Positions 1 through 5,815 of a DNA stretch of 6,312 nucleotides are shown piece after piece. The stretch lies in the NCBI GenBank assembly GCA_016763235.1, contig JAESUE010000345.1, positions 1 through 6,312 of the forward strand, given 5' to 3'. The stretch's first letter is position 1. Each line of letters begins with the position of its first letter. The position numbers and the translations under genes are program-made. Under the pieces are notes generated by a model that saw nothing but the letters and a program-made list of their open reading frames with translations, searched no databases and had not been told where the DNA came from. The stretch is from Pseudomonadales bacterium. Lineage in GTDB: Bacteria; Pseudomonadota; Gammaproteobacteria; Pseudomonadales; UBA3067.

Positions 1-1042
1 AGCGCTAAGGGGGTATCTTTGACTACGATATCAAAAATGAACGCCTCGATGAGGTGATGCGTGAGCTGGAGCAATCCGATGTTTGGAATGAACCAGAACG
101 CGCGCAGGCCCTAGGTAAAGAACGGGTTGCATTAGAATCAGTGGTAAAAGTACTGTCAGAAGTCTCTACGGGTGCCGCAGACCTGAGAGATTTGCTTGAA
201 ATGGCACTAGAGGAAGACGATGAAGCTTCTGTCCACGATATATTGAAAGAGCTAGAGCAGATTGAAACCGAGGTCGCGCAACTTGAGTTTCGCCCATGTT
301 TTCCGGTGAAATGGATCAGTCTAATGCGTACTTGGATATTCAATCAGGTTCAGGTGGTACCGAAGCGCAGGACTGGGCCAATATGTTATTGCGTTTGTTT
401 CTGCGTTGGGGTGAGCGTCATGGTTTTAAAACCGAGCTAGTGGAGGTCTCCGATGGTGAAGTGGCAGGAATTAAAAGCGCCACTATTCATTATGAAGGCG
501 AGAATGCCTACGGCTGGCTTCGAACAGAAACCGGCGTTCATCGTTTAGTTCGTAAATCCCCCTTTGACTCCGGTAGCCGTCGACACACGTCGTTTGCATC
601 AGTGTTTGTTTCTCCGGAGGTAGATGACGATATTGAAATTGACATTAACCCCGCTGAGCTGCGCATTGATACCTATCGCGCCAGTGGTGCCGGTGGGCAG
701 CACGTAAATCGAACCGATTCCGCTATTCGTATTACTCACCTGCCAAGTAATACGGTGGTGCAGTGTCAGAATGATCGCTCCCAGCACAAGAATAAAGCCC
801 AGGCAATGAAACAGCTTAAGGCGAAGTTATATGAGTTGGAGATGCAGAAACAGCGAGAAACCCAGCAGATATTGGAGGATTCCAAATCAGATATTGGTTG
901 GGGCAGTCAGATTCGTTCCTATGTGTTAGATCAATCCCGTGTGAAAGATTTGCGTACGGGTGTTGAAACCAGCAACCCCAATGCAGTGCTAGATGGGGAA
1001 ATTGATATGTTTATTGAGGCCAGCTTGAAATCTGGTTTATAG
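1..1042 (+). CDS. prfB: Peptide chain release factor 2 (5' partial, with programmed +1 frameshift and a second unexplained frame break)
   Basis: RF2 recognises UGA and UAA in the ribosomal A site and triggers peptidyl-tRNA hydrolysis. The gene enters from the left edge. Its first visible codons read ALRGYL, then a UGA at 20-22 that is bypassed by a +1 shift. Domain 1 follows in the frame starting at 21 (DYDIKNERL..., QSDVWNEPERAQALGKER) up to about 293. The rest lies in another frame from 296 to the stop at 1040-1042. It holds the stop-codon recognition motif SPF (557-565), the catalytic GGQ (692-700) and the conserved end VLDGEIDMFIEASLKSGL. Joining all parts gives about 346 visible residues. 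Adding the roughly 19 upstream codons expected from E. coli gives about 365, the E. coli length, so the only defect is one missing base near 291-296. As written, the gene cannot make full-length RF2 by the known single shift. An indel error is likeliest; a true mutation or split product cannot be excluded. Confidence 0.93.
8..23 (+). promoter_or_regulatory. RF2 programmed +1 ribosomal frameshift site
   Basis: The site has an internal Shine-Dalgarno-like AGGGGG (8-13), then TAT, the slippery CTT (17-19) and the in-frame stop TGA followed by C (20-23). This is the canonical RF2 autoregulatory cassette. When RF2 is scarce, slow decoding of UGA-C lets the P-site tRNA-Leu slip from CUU to UUU, and translation resumes at GAC (21-23). 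Protein homology continues exactly in the +1 frame (LDYD), which confirms the site. When RF2 is plentiful, translation stops here. Confidence 0.96.
291..296 (+). other. Apparent single-base deletion in prfB (frame break)
   Basis: Up to CGC at 291-293 the frame gives the RF2 sequence ending VAQLEFR. From ATG at 296 a different frame gives MFSGEMDQSNAYLDIQ. E. coli RF2 has FRRMFSGEYD at this point, so one codon should lie between CGC and ATG but only CC (294-295) is present. Neither frame can be extended across: the first leaves homology after 293 and ends at TAG 438-440, and the second is closed upstream by TGA at 284-286. No canonical -1 slippery heptamer is present, since TTT CGC CCA does not re-pair after a -1 slip. 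This looks like one lost base, real or technical. Confidence 0.85.
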
Positions 1043-1122
1043 CATTGTCCGTAAAATAGAAATCACCGAGTCCGCTAAACAAATACCATTTTAACTCCTT
1101 GAATTGACGAAAAAATAACATC

Positions 1123-2637
1123 ATGACAAAAGATAATACGCCCAAAGAAGTTACTATTGATGAAAATGAACTGATCGCCCAGCGCCGTAGTAAGCTCGAT
1201 GCTTTGCGCAAAGAAGGGCAAGCCTTTCCTAATTCATTTCGTCGCGATAGTTATGCAGAATTTTTGCACGAAAGTTTTGGTGAGCTGGATAAAGAAGAGC
1301 TGAAAACGAAAGGTGTACGGGTTAAAATTGCTGGTCGTATGATGCTGCGTCGCATCATGGGCAAGGCCAGTTTTGCTACTATCCAAGATATGACGGGGCG
1401 CATCCAGTTGTATGTGCGTCGCGATGATTTGCCTGAGGGATTTTACAACCAGCAATTTAAAAAGTGGGATTTGGGCGATATTATCGGTGCAGAGGGTACC
1501 TTATTTAAAACCCAAACCGGCGAACTTACCGTGGCCATCGATAAGATTGAGTTGCTGACTAAATCTCTGCGTCCACTACCTGATAAGCATCACGGCCTAT
1601 CCGATCAAGAAACCCGTTATCGTCAGCGTTATCTTGATCTCATAATGAATGACTCGACTCGCCGCACCTTTTTATTGCGCTCGCGTATTATTGAAACGAT
1701 TCGGAATTATCTGTTGGAGCGAGACTTTCTTGAGGTGGAAACACCGATGATGCAGGCAATTCCTGGCGGGGCAACAGCCCTACCTTTTGTGACACATCAT
1801 AATGCTCTGGATATGCGGCTTTACTTACGTATCGCCCCTGAGCTTTATTTAAAACGTTTAGTGGTCGGTGGTTTTGAGCGAGTTTTCGAAATAAACCGTA
1901 ACTTTCGTAATGAAGGTCTTTCTAGTCGTCGTAACCCTGAATTTACCATGGTAGAATTTTACCAAGCCTACGCCGATTACCATGATCTGATGGATTTAAC
2001 CGAAGGCATGTTGCGTCATATCGCAGAAAGCCTCATCGGAAATACTAAAATCGTTTATCAGGGTGAAGAGCATGATTTTGGGAAGCCTTTTGCCCGCCTT
2101 ACGATGGTGGAATCTATTCTCAAATATAACCCAAATTTAACCGAAGCGCAGGTGACTGATTTTGATCAGGCTAAAGTGGTAGCGGAGTCTTTAAAAATTC
2201 AGGTTAAAACGATCTGGGGTCTGGGTAAAATCCAAACAGAAATATTTGATGCCACGGTGGAAGAGCGTTTGATTGAACCTACGTTTATCACTGCGTACCC
2301 GAAAGAAGTGTCGCCTTTAGCCCGTGTGAATGATGACAACCCTCATGTTACCGATCGTTTTGAGTTTTTTGTTGGTGGCCGAGAGATTGCTAACGGTTTC
2401 TCTGAGCTGAATGACTCAGAAGATCAAGCCGCGCGTTTTCAGCAGCAAGTTGCTGAAAAAGAAGCAGGAGACGACGAGGCAATGTTTAAGGATGATGATT
2501 ACATCACTGCGCTGGAATACGGTTTACCGCCTACGGCAGGCGAGGGGATCGGTATTGATCGATTAGTGATGTTATTTACTGACTCACCTTCTATTCGCGA
2601 CGTTATTTTGTTTCCTCACATGCGGCCACAGGCTTAA
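1123..2637 (+). CDS. lysS: Lysyl-tRNA synthetase, class II (LysRS)
   Basis: This cytosolic enzyme charges tRNA-Lys with lysine using ATP. The 504 residues match the usual length (E. coli LysS is 505). The N-terminal OB-fold anticodon-binding domain spans about 65-145 (VKIAGRMMLRRIMGKASF). The class II catalytic core follows. Motif 1 lies around 201-217 (FLEVETPMMQAIPGG), motif 2 around 252-280 (FERVFEINRNFRNEG, then NPEFTM) and motif 3 around 473-498 (GEGIGIDRLVMLF, then RDVILFPHMRP), with the ATP-binding arginine in GIDR. The ATG at 1123 is chosen because the N-terminus then aligns with the short charged extension of E. coli LysS. The Shine-Dalgarno is poor there, with no AGGAG in the preceding 20 nt. 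The gene lies 80 nt after prfB with no visible promoter or terminator between them, which fits the widespread prfB-lysS operon. Nothing looks damaged. Confidence 0.98.
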   Translation: MTKDNTPKEVTIDENELIAQRRSKLDALRKEGQAFPNSFRRDSYAEFLHESFGELDKEELKTKGVRVKIAGRMMLRRIMGKASFATIQDMTGRIQLYVRRDDLPEGFYNQQFKKWDLGDIIGAEGTLFKTQTGELTVAIDKIELLTKSLRPLPDKHHGLSDQETRYRQRYLDLIMNDSTRRTFLLRSRIIETIRNYLLERDFLEVETPMMQAIPGGATALPFVTHHNALDMRLYLRIAPELYLKRLVVGGFERVFEINRNFRNEGLSSRRNPEFTMVEFYQAYADYHDLMDLTEGMLRHIAESLIGNTKIVYQGEEHDFGKPFARLTMVESILKYNPNLTEAQVTDFDQAKVVAESLKIQVKTIWGLGKIQTEIFDATVEERLIEPTFITAYPKEVSPLARVNDDNPHVTDRFEFFVGGREIANGFSELNDSEDQAARFQQQVAEKEAGDDEAMFKDDDYITALEYGLPPTAGEGIGIDRLVMLFTDSPSIRDVILFPHMRPQA

Positions 2638-2647
2638 TAATTCGCTT

Positions 2648-3334
2648 ATGGCAGATCTTTCGGAGCAAGTTGTTTTAGAAAGTGGCTGGAAGAAACAGCT
2701 GTTGTCTGAATTTCAGTCGCCTTACATGGCTGAACTAAAGCAATTTTTATTGCACGAGAAAAATCAGGGTAAAGTTATTTTTCCTAAGGGGGAGAACTAT
2801 TTTAAAGCCCTTGAGAGCACGCCGTTTGATGCGGTGAAGGTGGTTGTTCTTGGGCAGGACCCTTACCACGGTGATGGTCAGGCCCACGGTTTGAGTTTCT
2901 CTGTACCAGAAGGTGTGCGCCTGCCACCTTCCTTAAAAAATATTTTTAAGGAAATTAACAGCGATATTGGCCCTGTGCTTAATTCATCGGGTTGTCTCGA
3001 TCGTTGGGCGGTACAAGGCGTGCTATTACTGAACAGCGTGCTAACGGTGGAACGAAGCAAGGCAGCCTCCCATCAAGGAAAAGGTTGGGAGATTTTTACC
3101 GATGCGGTGATTCGTCATCTTGATGAGGAGCGAGAAGGGTTGGTTTTTTTATTGTGGGGTGCTTATGCGCGCAGTAAGGGGCAGTTTATCAATCGCTCGA
3201 AACATCTTGTTTTAGAAGCGCCGCACCCCTCGCCACTCTCAGCATATAGGGGTTTTTTAGGTTGTCGGCATTTTTCTAAAGCGAATACCTACTTAGAAGA
3301 CCATCATCAAAGTCCAATTAATTGGACTGACTGA
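2648..3334 (+). CDS. ung: Uracil-DNA glycosylase, family 1
   Basis: Ung removes uracil from DNA, arising from cytosine deamination or dUMP misincorporation, and starts base-excision repair. The 228 residues are typical (E. coli 229). The water-activating loop GQDPYHG (69-75) carries catalytic Asp71 and the uracil-stacking Tyr73. LLLNSVLTV (126-134) carries Asn129, which reads uracil. The minor-groove loop HPSPLSAYR (193-201) has catalytic His193 and the intercalating Leu197. The C-terminal RGFLGCRHFSKAN matches the family. The ATG lies 10 nt after the lysS stop, and no clear Shine-Dalgarno is visible, so translation may be coupled to lysS. It is probably the last gene of a prfB-lysS-ung transcript. 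The coding sequence contains two strong palindromes, listed separately. It converges on the HDOD gene with 17 nt between the stops. Confidence 0.98.
   Translation: MADLSEQVVLESGWKKQLLSEFQSPYMAELKQFLLHEKNQGKVIFPKGENYFKALESTPFDAVKVVVLGQDPYHGDGQAHGLSFSVPEGVRLPPSLKNIFKEINSDIGPVLNSSGCLDRWAVQGVLLLNSVLTVERSKAASHQGKGWEIFTDAVIRHLDEEREGLVFLLWGAYARSKGQFINRSKHLVLEAPHPSPLSAYRGFLGCRHFSKANTYLEDHHQSPINWTD
2929..2953 (+). repeat. 25-nt inverted repeat inside ung (11-bp arms, 3-nt centre)
   Basis: The left arm TTCCTTAAAAA (2929-2939) is perfectly complementary to the right arm TTTTTAAGGAA (2943-2953), with ATA between them. It sits in codons for PSLKNIFKEI, a segment similar to PPSLLNMYKEL of E. coli Ung, so protein constraint explains part of it. 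The mRNA could fold into an 11-bp AU-rich hairpin. No function is known to me. Confidence 0.75.
3311..3328. terminator. 18-bp perfect palindrome at the end of ung, possible weak bidirectional terminator
   Basis: AGTCCAATTAATTGGACT is a perfect palindrome over the last codons of ung. It can form a 7-bp stem with a TTAA loop. A T5 run (3337-3341) lies 8 nt downstream on the plus strand. On the minus strand the stem is followed at once by TTTG, past the HDOD stop. The position between convergent genes suits transcription termination. The stem is short and AT-rich and the T-tracts are poor or displaced, so the palindrome is certain and the role is not. Confidence 0.35.
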
Positions 3335-3351
3335 CGTTTTTCAATAAGCGG

Positions 3352-4194
3352 CTAGTCATCGCCGTTAAGCAGGGCCATAGCATGGGCCATCTCTTCTGCA
3401 AGATCCTCTTCATCTTCGCCTGATGTATCAATTCCCAATCTAGCAAAAGCGCCGACAGTGCTGTGATCAACCGAGCTTAGCCTGCGCTGGTTTTCATCGG
3501 AGCTTTGAAGAACGGCAACGGTTATTAAGTCAACATAGTCGGGTGCTGCACCAGGGTTACGGTCAAATTTCAGGTAATTTTTTGGTATTACGATAAGATC
3601 TTCGGAGAAGTCCCAGCTTTTTAATATCATCTCACCAATATAAGGGTGTACCTTTTCGATGATTTTTTCCAACATTTTAGGGCTTTCAAGTAACTTTGGG
3701 TGCTCTTCTGCATAGATTAAAATGGGGAGCACGCCTATTTCATGGGTGATACCTGCCAATGTGGCTTGATCGGGACGAAGCCGGGTGTAGTGCTTGCAGA
3801 GGACGTGCGCGATGCCAGCAACCTCGGTGCTTCTATTCCAAACTTCACGCATCATTGTATCGATAACATCGGAGGTGGCTTGAAACATCTGTTCCATTGC
3901 CAAGCTGGTGATGAGGTTGCACGTAAAGGTGATTCCCATGCGGTTGACGGCGACATGAAGGTCTTCCACTTGCTTGCTGGCACGCATGAGGGGGCTGTTG
4001 GCAATTTTAATAATGCGGGCCGTGATGGCTGCATCATTGGTGATTACCTTACTTAAAGCCAAGGCTGAGATATTGGGATCCTCTGCAGCTTCTCTTGCTT
4101 TTAGCGCTACTTCGGGAAGAGTAGGTAAGACCAGTTTGTCCTCTTTGATCATGCCTACAATGTCTTTAAGAACTTCTTCAGCTGGGTTGCTCAT
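3352..4194 (-). CDS. HDOD-domain protein (probable signalling or regulatory protein, catalytically degenerate)
   Basis: The protein has 280 residues and no signal peptide or membrane segment, so it is likely cytoplasmic. An HDOD domain covers about 20-215. It shows the typical entry LPTLPEVALKAREAAEDPN, the segment LSKVITNDAAITARIIKIANSPL (47-69), AVNRMGI (82-88), GITHEIGVLPIL (148-159) and HPYIGEMILKSW (183-194). HDOD proteins are HD-superfamily relatives that usually lack hydrolase activity and act in signalling or stress regulation. Here the HD dipeptide is His-Glu (151-152), and the WxHS position reads WNRS (119-122), so two metal-ligand sites are altered. The C-terminus is acidic (259-280, rich in Asp and Glu). 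No effector domain is fused. The start ATG has only a weak ribosome binding site (no AGGA-like run within 15 nt). It follows ygfZ on the same strand after 123 nt. The specific role is unknown. Confidence 0.9.
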   Translation of the reverse strand: MSNPAEEVLKDIVGMIKEDKLVLPTLPEVALKAREAAEDPNISALALSKVITNDAAITARIIKIANSPLMRASKQVEDLHVAVNRMGITFTCNLITSLAMEQMFQATSDVIDTMMREVWNRSTEVAGIAHVLCKHYTRLRPDQATLAGITHEIGVLPILIYAEEHPKLLESPKMLEKIIEKVHPYIGEMILKSWDFSEDLIVIPKNYLKFDRNPGAAPDYVDLITVAVLQSSDENQRRLSSVDHSTVGAFARLGIDTSGEDEEDLAEEMAHAMALLNGDD

Positions 4195-4317
4195 AGTTAT
4201 TTGTTCTAACCTTGTCTGTCATCCTGTACAAACAGGCCCCTTTTAGAGCCGTTCACAGCATCCTGAATTTCAGTTTCATTTTATCTGGCGGTGTCTGAGG
4301 CGAACTGTAAATAACCG
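4195..4317 (-). other. ygfZ-HDOD intergenic spacer with a small hairpin
   Basis: This 123-nt gap on the minus strand has no gene and no T-tailed terminator after ygfZ. A short inverted repeat CCTGT ACAA ACAGG (4223-4236) lies about 29 nt upstream of the HDOD start. A TAAAAT hexamer on the minus strand (4278-4283) resembles a -10 box, but no good -35 is found at 16-18 nt. The HDOD gene may therefore have its own promoter or be read through from ygfZ; the sequence does not decide. Confidence 0.3.
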
Positions 4318-5352
4318 CTATTCATTATTTATAGCATAGGGTGGCAGTTCTACCTTATTTAGATTGAATTCTTGGTTATTTATCAGAACCTTTAATGGGC
4401 GCAAGTCCTTATCATTTTCATTTTTGGGTAATAGGGCGAGAGCCTTGATGCAGCCATTCTTGAAGGCCGCGGCATTGATAACCTCTCCTAGGTTGCGGTT
4501 TTCTATACTGCGGATCGCCGCTCCATCCAAGTTGGCGAGAACCGGCGCTTTGTTATCGCTGCTCTCCAGTTCACAAATGAGTAATTCACTTTTAAGCTTG
4601 GCGCGGTAATGCATGCGGGCAATCACTTCTTGGCCGGTATAACAGCCTTTCTCAAAATTAACGCCATCAGTAAGGTGGAGATTCAGGTTGTGCGGGAGAA
4701 ATTGCTCTTTTGTCGATGCGCTGATTTCGGCAATGCCCGCTTCGATGTTTTCAAGCAGCCACTGAGCACCATTTGAAATGGTGCTGCTTTTTGCTAGCAC
4801 GGCCCAAGCTTCGCGTGCATTTTCTAAGGGAGCAACTATCAGGTAGCGGGGGATAGAGCCGGGGATTTTAACGCAGTGAAGATTATGATTCTGGCTAATG
4901 TCGTAATCATTAATGGGAGCGGTCAATAGTTCGGAGAGGGTGTTTTCTGCCTGTACCCCACTAAGACCAAAACAAATCAGTTTATCGCTTTGGTCTTCCA
5001 ATTTTGCTTTTGAGAAAACAATATATTTCCCTAAAACTTGTGACACATTCGTAATCAGGTCTTTGTGGAGTAGCAAGTGAACGGTGTTATTGAGCTTTGC
5101 GACGGTGAGAGTGCTTACCAAGCGGCCTTTTGGGGTGCTTAGGCTGCCAAGTAGACAATGATCATCGGTAAGTTGGTCTAGGTCACAGCTAAGCTGCCCT
5201 TGTAGAAAAGTTTGGCTATCTTCTCCGGGTATGGAAATTAGGCCAAGGTGGCTTAAGTCCATAAGCCTGCAGGCCATATTTTCACTACCTTCTGAAAGGC
5301 TTTTCGCTGGGAATGTGGCAATGAAATCCTTCCAGGATAATGTCGTATTCAT
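4318..5352 (-). CDS. ygfZ: YgfZ-type folate-binding Fe-S cluster maintenance protein (GcvT-like)
   Basis: YgfZ is a tetrahydrofolate-binding paralogue of the glycine-cleavage T protein. It supports the repair or assembly of certain Fe-S enzymes, such as MiaB in E. coli. The signature KGCYTGQE is present at residues 235-242, including the key Cys237. The upstream FLPHNLNLHLTDGVNFE (218-234) and the N-terminal GDSQTFLQGQLS-type segment (43-55, here GEDSQTFLQGQLS) and PKGRLVS (74-80) are also family features. At 344 residues it is slightly longer than E. coli YgfZ (326). The start ATG (5350-5352) is supported by a Shine-Dalgarno AGGTGA on the minus strand (5357-5362), 4 nt away. It is divergent from sdhE, the same arrangement as in E. 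coli, and upstream of the HDOD gene on its own strand. Confidence 0.95.
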   Translation of the reverse strand: MNTTLSWKDFIATFPAKSLSEGSENMACRLMDLSHLGLISIPGEDSQTFLQGQLSCDLDQLTDDHCLLGSLSTPKGRLVSTLTVAKLNNTVHLLLHKDLITNVSQVLGKYIVFSKAKLEDQSDKLICFGLSGVQAENTLSELLTAPINDYDISQNHNLHCVKIPGSIPRYLIVAPLENAREAWAVLAKSSTISNGAQWLLENIEAGIAEISASTKEQFLPHNLNLHLTDGVNFEKGCYTGQEVIARMHYRAKLKSELLICELESSDNKAPVLANLDGAAIRSIENRNLGEVINAAAFKNGCIKALALLPKNENDKDLRPLKVLINNQEFNLNKVELPPYAINNE

Positions 5353-5356
5353 ATAT

Positions 5357-5362
5357 TCACCT
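5357..5362 (-). promoter_or_regulatory. Ribosome binding site of ygfZ
   Basis: AGGTGA on the minus strand lies 4 nt before the ATG at 5350-5352. It supports that start. A stronger AGGAGG farther upstream (5386-5391) has no start codon at a usable distance. Confidence 0.65.
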
Positions 5363-5434
5363 GTGTAATGGGGGGATTAAGGCTGCCTCCTGAGTCTGGT
5401 GGGCAGTTGAAAAGGTGTTCTTCACCCCTCAATC

Positions 5435-5443
5435 TGAGATAAT
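5435..5443 (+). promoter_or_regulatory. Candidate extended -10 promoter for sdhE
   Basis: TGA GATAAT matches the extended -10 pattern TGn followed by TATAAT, with five of six hexamer bases. There is no good -35 at 17 nt (GTGTTC at 5415-5420), which extended -10 promoters can tolerate. Transcription would start near 5450 and give a leader of about 115 nt before sdhE. Confidence 0.3.
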
Positions 5444-5502
5444 AAGAATACTACCTGAAAAATGAAGTTATAAATGTATCTATTGAACAAAGCCGATAGT
5501 GG

Positions 5503-5536
5503 TTTAGCTTGTCTTAAAGCTTGGGCGGAAGCTAAA
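5503..5536 (+). repeat. Inverted repeat in the sdhE leader with alternative hairpins
   Basis: TTTAGCTT (5503-5510) and AAGCTAAA (5529-5536) are perfect 8-nt complements with 18 nt between them. The loop itself contains AAGCTT (5517-5522), which can pair instead with either flanking arm over 5 bp. Three mutually exclusive stems are therefore possible 17 nt before the sdhE Shine-Dalgarno. No T-tract follows, so it is not an intrinsic terminator. A regulatory role is only a guess. Confidence 0.5.
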
Positions 5537-5552
5537 TAGTGATGTATCAATT

Positions 5553-5556
5553 AGGA
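5553..5556 (+). promoter_or_regulatory. Ribosome binding site of sdhE
   Basis: AGGA lies 7 nt before the ATG at 5564-5566, the ideal spacing. It settles the sdhE start. Confidence 0.7.
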
Positions 5557-5563
5557 AATTTGA

Positions 5564-5815
5564 ATGACAGATAAAGTGGAAGATGGGCGGCTGCGCTGGC
5601 AATGCCGACGTGGTATCAAAGAGGTGGAAATGGTATTGCTTCCCTATTTCGAGAAGTGTTTTAGTCAGGCTTGCGAGCGCGAGAAAAACCTTTTTATACG
5701 CTTGCTAGACTGCCAAGACGTGGATCTTTTTGAGTGGTTTACTTACCGTTCAGAGCCTGATAATGAAGAGCTGGCAGAAATTGTGAGGGTGGTACTTGGA
5801 CAAATGGCGTCCTGA
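5564..5815 (+). CDS. sdhE: SdhE, FAD assembly factor of succinate dehydrogenase
   Basis: SdhE (formerly YgfY, Sdh5 family) is a small soluble protein that promotes covalent attachment of FAD to the SdhA flavoprotein of succinate dehydrogenase, and of related fumarate reductase. The 83 residues fit the family (E. coli 88). The diagnostic RGxxE motif is RGIKE at 16-20, inside LRWQCRRGIKEVEMVLLPYFE, and it is followed by FIRLLDCQDVDLFEWF, close to the E. coli FIRLLECDDPDLFNWL. The ATG has a good ribosome binding site. The gene overlaps the next one by 20 nt, so the pair is almost certainly co-transcribed and translationally coupled. The gene is divergent from ygfZ. Confidence 0.96.
   Translation: MTDKVEDGRLRWQCRRGIKEVEMVLLPYFEKCFSQACEREKNLFIRLLDCQDVDLFEWFTYRSEPDNEELAEIVRVVLGQMAS

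Larger units (their letters stand above)
5353..5563. promoter_or_regulatory. Divergent regulatory region between ygfZ and sdhE
   Basis: These 211 nt separate the two divergent starts and must hold promoters for both genes. For sdhE I see an extended -10 TGAGATAAT (5435-5443), and a TATAAA (5469-5474) without a matching -35. For ygfZ a minus-strand TATTAT near 5438-5445 resembles a -10 without a good -35. A partial inverted repeat CTGCC/GGCAG (5383-5387, 5402-5406) and a small GGTG-TTCTT-CACC hairpin lie between. None of these is decisive. Confidence 0.5.

Noticed and set aside
288..300. A programmed -1 frameshift to rejoin prfB
   Set aside because: In the region where both frames must meet (TTT CGC CCA), neither tRNA can re-pair well after a -1 slip, and no X-XXY-YYZ heptamer is present. 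A missing base is simpler.
54..440. A separate 128-residue protein from the first prfB frame
   Set aside because: Residues up to 293 are RF2 domain 1; those after it are out-of-frame readthrough of the RF2 catalytic half. It is not an independent gene.
3742..4246. Plus-strand open frames opposite the HDOD gene
   Set aside because: They are antisense shadows of a well-supported HDOD domain and show no recognisable protein pattern.
5386..5391. Perfect AGGAGG on the minus strand upstream of ygfZ
   Set aside because: No ATG, GTG or TTG lies 4-12 nt downstream on that strand. The real start is served by AGGTGA at 5357-5362. It forms part of a weak inverted repeat at most.
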